DNA of 64,000 bases, from assembly GCF_900015215.1 (NCBI RefSeq), contig NZ_LN555523.1:502415-566414 (forward strand), written 5' to 3'. A program made the position numbers and the translations under genes. The notes under the pieces are model-generated. The model saw only the letters and a list, made by a program, of their open reading frames with translations. It searched no databases and had not been told where the DNA came from. Positions 43,305 through 52,329 of this stretch are shown here, piece after piece (position 1 is the first letter of the stretch; every line of letters begins with the position of its first letter). Source of the stretch: Romboutsia ilealis. Lineage in GTDB: Bacteria > Bacillota > Clostridia > Peptostreptococcales > Peptostreptococcaceae.

Positions 43305-43772
43305 GTGGTTATTATCCTTTATACACTTTGTAAGGATTGTAATACTAAAGTTCCATATGGTACTACTAGATGCAAAGAATGTGATAGTAAGTTTAATGAG
43401 GAACGAAACAAGAGAAACAATAGGAATAGATATGTAAGAGATAAGGCTAATGAAGATGCTATAAGAATGTTTTATGTATCTACAGATTGGAGAAATAAAA
43501 GGCAAGAGATTATAAAACTATATGATAATCATTGTGCAATATGTAGAGCTTTAGGAAGATATACAGAAGGTTTAGATGTACATCATATAGTTTCATTGCT
43601 TAAAGACTTTGATAAGAGATTAGAAGATAATAATCTAATATTAGTTTGTGTTGATTGTCATAGAGAGTTACACAGAGATAATATTGATAATGAAATTAAA
43701 TTAAATAAATATATAAAACAAAAGATTAATAGTGATAAGTTCACAAAGAAATTATTAGGTATTGAAAAATAA
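43305..43772 (+). CDS. HNH endonuclease (phage packaging-associated)
   Basis: 155 residues. An N-terminal zinc ribbon (LCKDCNTKVP ... CKEC) is followed by an HNH domain with C-A-I-C, DVHHIVSL, DNNLILVCVDCHRELH, so all metal and catalytic positions are present. HNH proteins directly upstream of terS assist terminase cleavage at cos in many HK97-like phages. GTG 43305 is the most likely start, though AGAAGG is only 2 nt before it; initiation may be at a codon slightly downstream. Confidence 0.88.
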   Translation: MVIILYTLCKDCNTKVPYGTTRCKECDSKFNEERNKRNNRNRYVRDKANEDAIRMFYVSTDWRNKRQEIIKLYDNHCAICRALGRYTEGLDVHHIVSLLKDFDKRLEDNNLILVCVDCHRELHRDNIDNEIKLNKYIKQKINSDKFTKKLLGIEK

Positions 43773-43895
43773 TTTTCAAAAATGGCTGGAGGACTAGTAA
43801 TTTCCATTTTCCTTGAGAACCATCATTCCCAATGGAGAGGTCACGTTTACACACAATGTTAGTTTTCCAAACTTTTTAGAAGTAGGTGAATAAAT

Positions 43896-44333
43896 ATGAA
43901 AAATATGTATTCTCAAAGAACTAAAGAAAACTATGAAACTACACAACAATTACAAGAGTTAAACGGAAAAACTCTTACATTAGATACACCACATTTGAAA
44001 ATACAGGATGATGTATGGCTGAATAAATTTGATTTCTATGTTGATTTATTAACCATATCTGATTTGCTTTCAGATTTAGATTTAGGTGTATTAGGTAATC
44101 TAGTTTCAACAGAAGTTTTATTAGAGAGATTACAAAAAGAATTATTAAATCCAGAATTGGATTTAGTAGAACAAAGTAAAATCATCAATAGTTATCAAAA
44201 ACTATTGAGTAGTTATAATACCTTATGTTCCACAGTAGGACTAGGAATAAAGAACCGTGGACAAATACTGAAAAATAAAGAACAAAAAGTAGAAGAACAA
44301 AATGATGAATTACTAAAATTATTAAGAGATTAA
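43896..44333 (+). CDS. terS: Terminase small subunit (P27-like)
   Basis: 145 residues, helical, between HNH and terL. The pattern DDVWLNKFDFYVDLLTISDL and the later NSYQKLLSSYNTLCSTVGLG resembles P27-family small terminases, where a C-terminal helix packs against the core. The ATG follows AGAAGTAGGTG. Identity rests mainly on position. The 76-nt gap and a GIY-YIG gene separate it from terL. Confidence 0.75.
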   Translation: MKNMYSQRTKENYETTQQLQELNGKTLTLDTPHLKIQDDVWLNKFDFYVDLLTISDLLSDLDLGVLGNLVSTEVLLERLQKELLNPELDLVEQSKIINSYQKLLSSYNTLCSTVGLGIKNRGQILKNKEQKVEEQNDELLKLLRD

Positions 44334-44409
44334 TATAAGAAGGTTCTGATGAATAATTATCATCCAGCCTTCTTTTTTGTTATGAAAAATAATAGAAAGA
44401 AGGTAAGTT

Positions 44410-45246
44410 ATGAAGAAAAAATATTATGTATATATGCATCTATATCAAGACAAACCTGTTTACATAGGTAAAGGTAGCGTTAACTATAGCAAATGTAAAA
44501 CTAAAGGTGGATATGATTGCAGAGCAAATAATAAGACAAATAGAAGAAGTCAAGAATACTTAGATTTCATTAAAATGGTTGGTAAGGAAAATATAGAGGT
44601 TAAAATAATAGCTAGATTTGATAACGAAGAAGATGCTTTATGGCTGGAAGAAGAATTACATAAGGTTCATAAAGACTTATTTAGTATGGTTACTAGAGGT
44701 GAAATGCATCCTTTGTATAATAAACCGAGAAGTGTATCAACTAGACAAAAACTAAGTAAAGCCAATAAAGGTGCTAATAATCCCAGAGCTAGAAAAGTGA
44801 TTATGTTAGATAAAATAAACAACAAACATATTAGAATATTTGATTGCATAGTAGATGCATTGGAGTATTTAGATTGTACTACCAATAACACATCAAATAT
44901 AACGAAGTGTTGTACAGGGGAAGGATTAACAGCTTTAGGTTATAAGTGGATGTATCTGGAAGATTATGAAAATAAGACCGAGTTATATTATAAAATAATC
45001 AATAATAAATCAGATGTAAAAAGAAGTAATAATCATAATGCCAGAAAAATAATAATGCTGGATAAAAATATAGATGTAGTTATAAAACAGTTCGATTGTA
45101 TAACGGATGCTATAGATTATTTACAAAAAGGAAATACAACAAATCTAAGTGCTTGTTGTAGAGGTAAGCAAAAAACAGCATTTGGTTATAGATGGATGTA
45201 TGCTGATGATTATTTAAAACTAAATAAATTTAAAGAGATAGCTTAA
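44410..45246 (+). CDS. GIY-YIG homing endonuclease with NUMOD domains
   Basis: 278 residues. The N-terminal GIY-YIG nuclease has YVYMHLYQDKPVYIGKG, then RSQEYLDFIK and the catalytic E in ALWLEEELHKVH. A NUMOD3-like loop (RQKLSKANKGANNPRARK) and two NUMOD1 repeats (KVIMLDKINNKHIRIFDC and KIIMLDKNIDVVIKQFDC, each ending GYKWMY/GYRWMY) follow as DNA-binding modules. It is a free-standing homing gene inserted between terS and terL, with no intron evident. Confidence 0.9.
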   Translation: MKKKYYVYMHLYQDKPVYIGKGSVNYSKCKTKGGYDCRANNKTNRRSQEYLDFIKMVGKENIEVKIIARFDNEEDALWLEEELHKVHKDLFSMVTRGEMHPLYNKPRSVSTRQKLSKANKGANNPRARKVIMLDKINNKHIRIFDCIVDALEYLDCTTNNTSNITKCCTGEGLTALGYKWMYLEDYENKTELYYKIINNKSDVKRSNNHNARKIIMLDKNIDVVIKQFDCITDAIDYLQKGNTTNLSACCRGKQKTAFGYRWMYADDYLKLNKFKEIA

Positions 45247-45287
45247 GACAAGTTATCTCATATTACTATGAGAAAGAAGGTGTTTAT

Positions 45288-46970
45288 ATGAATATTAGTG
45301 CATATGCAAAAGCATATAAATATGCACAGGATGTAGTATCTGGTAAAGTTGTAGCTGGTAAATACATTATAAAACAATGTAAACACTTCTTAGATATGGT
45401 AAATAACAAAGATAGTGAATATTACAAAACGTATTTTGTAGATATGAAGGTAGTAAAAAAGATAGATGGAATAGTTCAATTATCAAATTTTGCTACAGGG
45501 GAATTTGCAGGTAAGTCTTGTTATAAGCACATAGCAGGTTACCAATGGTTTATATTAATAAACCTATATGCAATATTCCATAGAGATAAACCATATAAAA
45601 GAAGATATGAAAAGGCTTGTGTATTTATAGCTAGAAAAAATGCTAAAACGTGGTTAGTTTCAATGTTTATGTTATTAGCATTGATATTTGAACCAGATTA
45701 TGCACAATTAGTAGCTGGAGCTAATACAAGAGACCAAGCAAGTATATTATTTGATGAAATAAAGAAAACATTAGAAGTATCACCTTTATTGTTGAAACAT
45801 TTTACAGTACGAAAAGATAAAATAATATGTAAAATGAACAATAATATATTATTTCCAATAGCAGGTGAAGCAAGAAATACAGATGGAAAATTAGTATCTG
45901 TAGGTTGTGTAGATGAATATGGTAGTGCTAGAGATAGTTCTATATATGATAGTTTACAAACTTCTATGCTATCTACTATAAACAGATTATTATTTACAAT
46001 TTCAACAGGATATCCATATCCAAATAATCCAATGAAAGACCAGATTGAATATGGGAAGAAAGTTTTAGATGAAATAATAATAGATGATAGATTTTTCTTA
46101 ATGTGCTATGAATTGGATGAAGATGATGATTGGATAGATGAAACAGTTTGGATTAAATCCAATCCTTTACAGGCTACATCTGAATTAGGTATGGAGTTCT
46201 TAAGAGGTGAGTGTAAAATGGCACTTGAAATGAGTAGTAAACAAACATCTTTTAGAACAAAAAATCTTAATCAATGGTTGCAATCAGCTGGAGAAGATAA
46301 ATATATGGACTTTGATTTATGGAAAAAGTGTAGAGTTGATAAGATTGATTTCAAAGGTAAAGAAGTTATAGTTGGTATAGATGCATCTTTAACAACCGAT
46401 TTAACAGCAATAAGTATTATGTTTAAAGAAAATAACAAGTACTACATAAAATCAATAGGATTTCTACCAGAAGAAAGTTTGAAAAATCGTAGGGAAAAAT
46501 TCGATTATAGACTTTCAGCTGAAATGGGTGAATGTCATATAACAGATGGATATATAGTAGATTATAACTATCTTGAAGAGTATATAAGAAATATACCTTC
46601 TATATATGGATGTACTATAAAAGAAATATGTTATGACAGCTACAATATGACACAAACAGCTCAAAGGTTAGCTGATACATTTGATGTAGTAGAGATAAAG
46701 CAGAATTATTACAATTTATCACATCCAACAAAGACATTTAGAGAACAAGTATATCTGAAAAATGTATACTATGAGAAATCAAGTTTATTTGATTGGTGTA
46801 TGAGTAACTGTAGCACAGTTAAAGATAAATCAGAAAATGAAATGATAACTAAGAAAAATAAAAATAATATGAGGATAGACTTGGTTGCAAGTACAATATT
46901 TGCTTTCAAACAAGCATATGCACTTGAAGAAAAACCAAAATTTAATATTGACGATATATTTATGATTTAA
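45288..46970 (+). CDS. terL: Terminase large subunit
   Basis: 560 residues, the packaging motor and nuclease. ATPase Walker A is the variant ARKNAKTW (about residues 115-122) and Walker B is SVGCVDEYG. The RNase H-like nuclease has VGIDASLTTDLTAIS, EICYDSYN and NNMRIDLVAS with the three acidic residues. This matches the Terminase_1/HK97-type family. AGAAAGAAGGTG precedes the ATG. A 98-nt spacer with an inverted repeat (CCTTTAAA / TTTAAAGG) precedes the portal gene. Confidence 0.93.
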   Translation: MNISAYAKAYKYAQDVVSGKVVAGKYIIKQCKHFLDMVNNKDSEYYKTYFVDMKVVKKIDGIVQLSNFATGEFAGKSCYKHIAGYQWFILINLYAIFHRDKPYKRRYEKACVFIARKNAKTWLVSMFMLLALIFEPDYAQLVAGANTRDQASILFDEIKKTLEVSPLLLKHFTVRKDKIICKMNNNILFPIAGEARNTDGKLVSVGCVDEYGSARDSSIYDSLQTSMLSTINRLLFTISTGYPYPNNPMKDQIEYGKKVLDEIIIDDRFFLMCYELDEDDDWIDETVWIKSNPLQATSELGMEFLRGECKMALEMSSKQTSFRTKNLNQWLQSAGEDKYMDFDLWKKCRVDKIDFKGKEVIVGIDASLTTDLTAISIMFKENNKYYIKSIGFLPEESLKNRREKFDYRLSAEMGECHITDGYIVDYNYLEEYIRNIPSIYGCTIKEICYDSYNMTQTAQRLADTFDVVEIKQNYYNLSHPTKTFREQVYLKNVYYEKSSLFDWCMSNCSTVKDKSENEMITKKNKNNMRIDLVASTIFAFKQAYALEEKPKFNIDDIFMI

Positions 46971-47068
46971 TATCAAAAAATTCGAGCCTTTAAATTGGAT
47001 TTTAAAGGTGTTTAAAAATACTTATAAGGTATTTATACCTTTAAAAATACGATAGAAAGGAGAACACT

Positions 47069-48343
47069 ATGGGAATATTTGATAAATTCACAAGAAGTGA
47101 AACTGTTCCAATGGATAGTGAAAATATAAATACAGGAAATGTATTAAATATAGAATTTAATGGATTTTCAAAAAGTAATAGAGATATAGCTTTAAAACTA
47201 AGTGCATTATATTCTGGAACTAATTTAATATCAGAAACTATTGCTAGTTTACCAATCTATAAATATAAGATTGAAAAAGATGGTTCTAAGGTAAGAGTTA
47301 ATGAGAAAATAAACTATTTATTAAATAGGTCGTGTAATGGATTTATAACTTCATTCGATTTAAAGGATACAATTATAAAATCAGCTATATTAGAAGGCAA
47401 TGGTTTTGCACTAATAGTTAGAAATGATAATTTTGAAATAGAAAAACTAATTCCTTTAAAGAAATCAGAAGTTGAACTAAGACAAATAAATGGTACAGAT
47501 GAATATATGTACAAGATAACTAAGGAAAATTATCAAGGTGAATATCAATATTTTGAGGTTATAAACTTAGCTTTAAATAGTGAAGATGGTGTAAATGGAA
47601 AAGGTATTTTAGAGCTAGGAAAAGAAGTCATAGGTCTAGGGAATGCGCAATCAAAATTTATTGGTGCTACTCTTACTAATGGTTCTTATATGAAAGGTTT
47701 ATTAACTACACCTAACAACTTATCTCCAGAGCAAAGAGAAAATTTATCACAAAAGATTAAAAGTTTCTTTAGTGGTGGAAATTCTGGGAGAGTGCTAGTA
47801 CTACCAGATGATTTAAAATACCAGAATATAAGTTTATCACCAGCTGATGTAGAACTATTGAAGATGCAAGAGTTTAATATATCAGAAATAGCAAGATTAT
47901 TAAAGATTTCACCACATATGATTGGTGGAGCAGAAAAGTCTGGTAACTATGGTAATCTTGAACAATCAAATCTACAGTTCTTACAATATACATTATTACC
48001 TTATATTAGAAGGATTGAAGAAATATGTAATATGCAGTTACTTACAGAAGAAGAAAAAGAAAGTGGAAATTATTTCTACGAGTTTAATATAAGTAACCTA
48101 TTGAGAACTAATAGAAAAGATGAAATTGAGTATTACACTAGAGCATTAGATGCAGGTGTATATTCTATAAATGAAGTTAGGAATAAACTAAATGAAAATA
48201 GAGTTGAAGGTTTAGATGTACATACATTATCTAAATTCAATTCAATAGTTCGTGATGGTCAAGTAATAAATACTATTATGAACCAAACTATTAATGAAAA
48301 AACAAATGAATATGAAGAAAAGAACACTAGTGAAGAAAACTAG
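47069..48343 (+). CDS. Phage portal protein (HK97 type)
   Basis: 424 residues forming the dodecameric DNA channel at the capsid vertex. The order LSALYSGTNLISETIASLPI, then LLNRSCNGFITSFDLKDTII, and IARLLKISPHMIGGAEKSGN / YGNLEQSNLQFLQYTLLPYI is the typical HK97-type portal (Phage_portal family). AAAGGAGAACA precedes the ATG. The capsid gene follows within 42 nt, with no prohead protease gene between them. Confidence 0.92.
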   Translation: MGIFDKFTRSETVPMDSENINTGNVLNIEFNGFSKSNRDIALKLSALYSGTNLISETIASLPIYKYKIEKDGSKVRVNEKINYLLNRSCNGFITSFDLKDTIIKSAILEGNGFALIVRNDNFEIEKLIPLKKSEVELRQINGTDEYMYKITKENYQGEYQYFEVINLALNSEDGVNGKGILELGKEVIGLGNAQSKFIGATLTNGSYMKGLLTTPNNLSPEQRENLSQKIKSFFSGGNSGRVLVLPDDLKYQNISLSPADVELLKMQEFNISEIARLLKISPHMIGGAEKSGNYGNLEQSNLQFLQYTLLPYIRRIEEICNMQLLTEEEKESGNYFYEFNISNLLRTNRKDEIEYYTRALDAGVYSINEVRNKLNENRVEGLDVHTLSKFNSIVRDGQVINTIMNQTINEKTNEYEEKNTSEEN

Positions 48344-48384
48344 TGTATTTTTGTGTGCAATTTTACAGAAAGGAACTTTGAAAA

Positions 48385-49437
48385 ATGAAAGCACTTATAG
48401 AAAAAAGAGCCAAATTAATGGCTGAATTAGATGCTATGGAAGTAGAGCTAGAAACAAGAACAGCTGAACAAGCTGATGTAGAAAAAATGCAAACAAAAAT
48501 AGCAAAAGTAAAAGAAATAGATGCTCAAATAGAGCTACAAAAAGAAACTAGAAATTTAAAAAATACAAAAGAAATGAAAGTAGAGGAAACAAATATGGAA
48601 ACTAGAGCAATGTTATTAGAAGGAAAAGAAGTAGAATTAAGGGATATGACTAAATCAAATGTAAAAGGTGAACAAGTTCAAAATGGTACATTAGTTACAG
48701 ATAGAGCAAAAGAATTAGGATTAAAAGATTTTGCTAGAATAGAAAAATTCAATGGTAATTCAATAGTACCTGTACAAAAATCTAAAATGGGTAAACTTGT
48801 TAAGGCATCTGAATTAACTGAAATATCTAAGAAAGATGTTTTAGTTGAACAAGTAGACTTAAGACCAGAAAAATATGCTTTATTAACAGTTGTATCAGAA
48901 GAATTAATGAATGATGCATCATATGATGTTGAGGGATTAATAAGAGAAGAAGGAAATCAAGCTATAGATGAAACTGTAGAAAGTATGATAGCTACAACTT
49001 TAAATACAGCAGAAGGTGTTGTAGATGTTAATCAAAAAGCATCTGGAGTTATAGCTTTAGAAGATGTTACTAACTTATACTTTGGATTAAATGCTAAATA
49101 TAGAAAGAATGCTATATTCGTAGTAAATGATGAACACTTAAAAGGATTAGCAGGATTAGTTGGTACTGATGGGCATCCAATACTAGTTAGAGATTTAGTA
49201 AATGGAATGCAATTTAAATTAATGGGTAGACCTGTTGTTGTATGTGAAGATATAACAGATATGATGTTTGTTGATATGGAAAAAGCTGTAGTTTGTGGAA
49301 TAGGAACAAATGCACAAGTTAAGCGTTCAGATGATGCTTTCTTTACTACAGGTGGAGTTGTATTTAGAACAACTGTAGCTTTAGACTGTAAACCAGCTAT
49401 AGTTAAAGCAATAGCTAAGTTAAAGTTTGTAGGTTAA
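48385..49437 (+). CDS. Major capsid protein (HK97 fold), with N-terminal delta domain
   Basis: 350 residues. Residues ~1-65 are a coiled coil (EKRAKLMAELDAMEVELETR ...) resembling the scaffolding delta domain, and the rest has the HK97 shell pattern (VDLRPEKYALLTVVSEELMN; NAIFVVNDEHLKGLAG; FFTTGGVVFRTTVALDCKPA). HK97 phages normally remove the delta domain with a protease encoded upstream; that gene is missing, so the domain may be retained or cut otherwise. The start follows AGAAAGGAAC. Confidence 0.88.
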   Translation: MKALIEKRAKLMAELDAMEVELETRTAEQADVEKMQTKIAKVKEIDAQIELQKETRNLKNTKEMKVEETNMETRAMLLEGKEVELRDMTKSNVKGEQVQNGTLVTDRAKELGLKDFARIEKFNGNSIVPVQKSKMGKLVKASELTEISKKDVLVEQVDLRPEKYALLTVVSEELMNDASYDVEGLIREEGNQAIDETVESMIATTLNTAEGVVDVNQKASGVIALEDVTNLYFGLNAKYRKNAIFVVNDEHLKGLAGLVGTDGHPILVRDLVNGMQFKLMGRPVVVCEDITDMMFVDMEKAVVCGIGTNAQVKRSDDAFFTTGGVVFRTTVALDCKPAIVKAIAKLKFVG

Positions 49438-49455
49438 TATTTCCTAGTTGAAAAT

Positions 49456-49490
49456 AAGTTGTGTCTTTAATGGCACAACTTTAATTTTAT
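49456..49490 (+). terminator. Terminator-like hairpin after the capsid gene
   Basis: AAGTTGTG / CACAACTT with a 10-nt loop and a T-rich tail, inside the late operon. Confidence 0.6.
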
Positions 49491-49508
49491 TTTAATTGAG
49501 GTGATAAG

Positions 49509-49697
49509 ATGAAATATGAAGTTATAACATCACCTTTTTATTGCTTAAAGTTAAGCAGAGCATTCACAAAAGGTTCAATAGTAGAAATAGAAGATACTGT
49601 AAGAGCTGGTGAATTGGTAGATGCTGGTTTATTAGCTGTTGTAGCTGAAACTAAAAAGAAATCTACTAGAACTAAGAAGGTGAAGAAAGATGTTTAG
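49509..49697 (+). CDS. Small head protein, 62 aa
   Basis: MKYEVITSPFYCLKLSRAFT starts a small beta-rich module followed by a Lys/Thr-rich tail (KKKSTRTKKVKKDV). Similar small genes lie between capsid and connector genes in Firmicutes siphophages; the role is unknown. GAGGTG precedes the ATG; the end overlaps the next gene by 8 nt. Confidence 0.6.
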   Translation: MKYEVITSPFYCLKLSRAFTKGSIVEIEDTVRAGELVDAGLLAVVAETKKKSTRTKKVKKDV

Positions 49698-49983
49698 TAT
49701 TAAAGATATAGATTTAGATTTTATGAAAAATTATCTTAGAGTTGAATTAGAATTTGAAGATGATGATAATGAAATAGAAATATTTATGTATGTTGCTAAA
49801 GAATATTTAAAACAAGTCTGTGGACTTTCAGAAGATGAATATTTACAAGCAAATACACTAGTTCCTGCTTATTTAATTTTAGTTAGTGAAATGTATGAAT
49901 ACCGAAGTGCTATGGTGCAATCAAATACTAAAGCTAACCCATTGATACAAAGATATATAAATACCAGCAGAAAGTTCTTTTAG
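49690..49983 (+). CDS. Head-tail connector (gp6/DNA-packaging type)
   Basis: 97 residues. LDFMKNYLRVELEFEDDDNE IE and the helical AKEYLKQVCGLSE/YEYRSAMVQ pattern fit the HK97 gp6-like connector that binds below the portal. AAGAAGGTGAAG precedes the ATG. It is followed 7 nt later by the joining protein. Confidence 0.8.
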   Translation: MFSIKDIDLDFMKNYLRVELEFEDDDNEIEIFMYVAKEYLKQVCGLSEDEYLQANTLVPAYLILVSEMYEYRSAMVQSNTKANPLIQRYINTSRKFF

Positions 49984-49990
49984 GTGAGTT

Positions 49991-50308
49991 ATGTTTAATA
50001 TAGGCGAGTTAAGAGAAATATTACAAATTCACAAAGAAGTAAAAGTAGCAGATAAGAACACAGGAATGAGTGTAAAAAAACTTCAAAAATTATATCGTTT
50101 AAGATGTAAAAAGAAAGTTCAATCATCTAAAGAATATATATTTGCTAATAAAGACATGGAAAGTCAAACTGTAAAGTTTCTAATATTTAGTAGAAGAGAT
50201 ATATATTTAGATAATGTAGTTATTTATAAAAATGAACAATACAATATAAAGCATATAAGTCCATATGGAAATGGATATGTTGAGCTTATATGTGAAATAA
50301 GAAGGTAG
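49991..50308 (+). CDS. Head-tail joining/adaptor protein (SPP1 gp16-like)
   Basis: 105 residues. The N-terminal NIGELREILQIHKEV and the internal KFLIFSRRDIYLDNVVIYKN with a beta-barrel pattern are typical of the phage head-tail adaptor (Phage_H_T_join) that stops the connector. Position supports it: second gene after gp6. Confidence 0.8.
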   Translation: MFNIGELREILQIHKEVKVADKNTGMSVKKLQKLYRLRCKKKVQSSKEYIFANKDMESQTVKFLIFSRRDIYLDNVVIYKNEQYNIKHISPYGNGYVELICEIRR

Positions 50309-50313
50309 TTAAT

Positions 50314-50694
50314 ATGAGTTTACAATTTGATTTATCAAGTTTAACTAAGAAACTATCAGAGCTTGAAAAGAAAGTTCAAAAAGATGTAGCTAAGAAAGCA
50401 TTATTAGCTGGAGTAGAGCCAATGGAAGATGCTTTAAAGAGTGCATCACCTGTAGATACAGGAGAATTAAGAGATAATATAAAGAGTGCTAAGAAGATAA
50501 AAACTAAAAAAGGTAGAACCACAATAGATGTTGGAGTTACAGGAGATAATCGAAAGATTGTAGAACGTGCTTATTATAATCATTTTGGTTCTAGAGGTAG
50601 AGCTGGAACATATTTTATGAATGATGGTTTTAAGAAAGGTTTAAATCCAGCACAAGAAAAAATAATAGAAGTTTTAAAGAAGGAGTTAAGATAA
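50314..50694 (+). CDS. HK97 gp10-like tail completion protein
   Basis: 126 residues. DLSSLTKKLSELEKKVQKDV, then AGVEPMEDALKSASPVDTGE LRDNI and the C-terminal RAGTYFMNDGFKKGLN segment are the HK97-gp10 family signature, a protein joining the head connector with the tail tube. Confidence 0.88.
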   Translation: MSLQFDLSSLTKKLSELEKKVQKDVAKKALLAGVEPMEDALKSASPVDTGELRDNIKSAKKIKTKKGRTTIDVGVTGDNRKIVERAYYNHFGSRGRAGTYFMNDGFKKGLNPAQEKIIEVLKKELR

Positions 50695-50695
50695 A

Positions 50696-51025
50696 ATGAT
50701 TAACTCAAAGATAATAACAGCATTAGAGCCTTTAAACATACCTATTTATTGGATGAATTATGATGGTGATGATAGTGAATATATAATATTCCAAACTAAT
50801 AATCAGAATGATATTAGATTTACTGACGATAATGCTGATGCAGAACAATCAGATATAGGTTTAATATATTGGTTTAATACAACAGATGGAGCATCTAAAA
50901 TAGATATGTTAAAGGAGCTAATGAAACAAAATAATTTTATAAAAATAAGTGAACGTGATATGTATGATGATGGTTATTATGGTAGAACGTTCAATTTTAG
51001 ATATGTAAAAGACTTTGAAATATAA
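50696..51025 (+). CDS. Tail completion/terminator protein (gp17-like)
   Basis: 109 residues. SKIITALEPLNIPIYWMNYD and the following alpha-beta pattern match DUF3168-type tail terminators. It lies between gp10 and the tail tube, the expected place. The ATG is 1 nt after the previous stop; GGAG lies 12 nt upstream. Confidence 0.72.
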   Translation: MINSKIITALEPLNIPIYWMNYDGDDSEYIIFQTNNQNDIRFTDDNADAEQSDIGLIYWFNTTDGASKIDMLKELMKQNNFIKISERDMYDDGYYGRTFNFRYVKDFEI

Positions 51026-51067
51026 GTCTTATTTTTATGTAAAAATAAGAAATGAGGTAATAAAAAT

Positions 51068-51664
51068 ATGGCAAAAATAGGTCAAATAGGTTTAAGTGGT
51101 TTACACTTAGCTAAAAGAAATGAGTTAACTAATGAAGTAGATACAGACACAACAATATCTGTAGCTGGTTTAGTTACAGCAGAAGTTGAAATAGAAACTG
51201 TAAGTGAAAATATATATGCTGATGATGTCGTTGCAGAAGTAATAGCATCTGGTTTCAGTTCTGGAACAGTAACTATGGAACTTTTAGGTTTATCAATGGA
51301 AGAGTATGCATTAATTTCTGGACAAGAAATAGTTGATGGAGTTGTAGCAGATAATTCAAATGTATTATCACCTGTGCTAGCAATGACATTTAAGTCACAA
51401 AAATCTAATGGTACTTATAGATATGTATCTTTACCGCAAGTTAAAGCTAATATAAAAGGTGAAAGTTTTACTACAAAAGAAGATGGTGTTGAAATAGCTA
51501 ATGTAGAAATAGAGTTCTCTATAATACCAATGGCTGAAACAGGGATATGGAGGGTTCGAGCAGACCAAGATGCTTGTAAGAATACAGAGTTCTTAAATAC
51601 ATTCCTAACTACATTCCCAGAAAATGTACCAACACCTTTAGAAATGTTAAAAAATAAAAAGTAG
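51068..51664 (+). CDS. Major tail tube protein
   Basis: 198 residues, beta-rich. MAKIGQIGLSGLHLAKRNEL, then ENIYADDVVAEVIASGFSSG and WRVRADQDACKNTEFLNTFL resemble the phi13-type major tail protein, forming the hexameric tube. GAGGTAATAAA precedes the ATG. Three hairpins follow before the chaperone gene. Confidence 0.85.
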   Translation: MAKIGQIGLSGLHLAKRNELTNEVDTDTTISVAGLVTAEVEIETVSENIYADDVVAEVIASGFSSGTVTMELLGLSMEEYALISGQEIVDGVVADNSNVLSPVLAMTFKSQKSNGTYRYVSLPQVKANIKGESFTTKEDGVEIANVEIEFSIIPMAETGIWRVRADQDACKNTEFLNTFLTTFPENVPTPLEMLKNKK

Positions 51665-51679
51665 TGAAAATAACTAAGA

Positions 51680-51775
51680 TAAAAGGTTCTCTAATTCGAC
51701 TTAGAGGGCTTTTTATTATGTACATAAGGTATTAGCATACCTATGAAATAAGGAATATTTTATATATTCCTTAGA
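51680..51775 (+). repeat. Three consecutive hairpins between tail tube and chaperone genes
   Basis: An imperfect GGTTCTCTAA/TTAGAGGGCT stem with T5 (51683-51715), AGGTAT-TAGC-ATACCT (51727-51742), and AAGGAATAT-TTTAT-ATATTCCTT (51750-51772). The first can act as a partial terminator. Confidence 0.65.
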
Positions 51776-51807
51776 ATTTAAAAATTAAACTTTAAGGAGT
51801 ATGTAAA

Positions 51808-52119
51808 ATGCAAAAAATAAAAATAAACAATAAAGAATATAAAATATCATTTAACTTTGGAGTTATAAAAGGTGTATGTAAAGAATGTAAATGTACAACA
51901 CCAGAAATGATAGCAAGATTAGCTGACGGTGATTTAGATGTTATATCTAGTGTTTTATATCATGGTATAAAATTCAATCATCCAGAGTTCGAGCAATCAG
52001 AAGTAGATACATTAAATTTACTAGAACTATTTGCTAGTTTTAATGTTGTTGGTCAATTAATGAATGATGCAATGCCACAGGATAATAAGCCAAAAAAAAC
52101 AGTAACGAAGAAGAAATAG
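51808..52119 (+). CDS. Tail assembly chaperone, short (gpG-like) product
   Basis: 103 residues. QKIKINNKEYKISFNFGVIK, then CKECKCTTPEMIARLADGDL is the TAC/gpG-type chaperone that coats the tape measure during assembly. AAGGAG precedes the ATG. Near its end is A-AAA-AAA, where -1 slippage gives the longer gpGT-like form. Confidence 0.85.
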   Translation: MQKIKINNKEYKISFNFGVIKGVCKECKCTTPEMIARLADGDLDVISSVLYHGIKFNHPEFEQSEVDTLNLLELFASFNVVGQLMNDAMPQDNKPKKTVTKKK

Positions 52120-52322
52120 ATTTAACTGATGATTGGGATTGGTCATATCTGGAATATTTGTGGTATACGTTATTACACAGAACAGATAATTTTGATAATA
52201 CAACACCTAAATATTTATTTGAACAGCAAGAGGTATATATGAAGGTAAATGGATTATCAAAAGATGATAAATCTAAAGTAAAAGAAGAAAAGAAATTGGA
52301 TAAAGTAGAAGATTTCTTTTAA
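51808..52322 (+). CDS. Tail assembly chaperone, -1 frameshifted (gpGT-like) product
   Basis: In the zero frame the codons run CCA AAA AAA ACA, an A-AAA-AAA slippery heptamer at ~52,092-52,098. A -1 shift at 52,098 opens 74 further codons (NSNEEEIDLTDDWDWSYLEY ... VEDFF) to TAA at 52,320-52,322, giving about 171 residues. This is the conserved G/GT arrangement of siphophages. The extension has no start codon of its own or ribosome-binding site. Confidence 0.8.
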
Positions 52323-52329
52323 TTAAATA

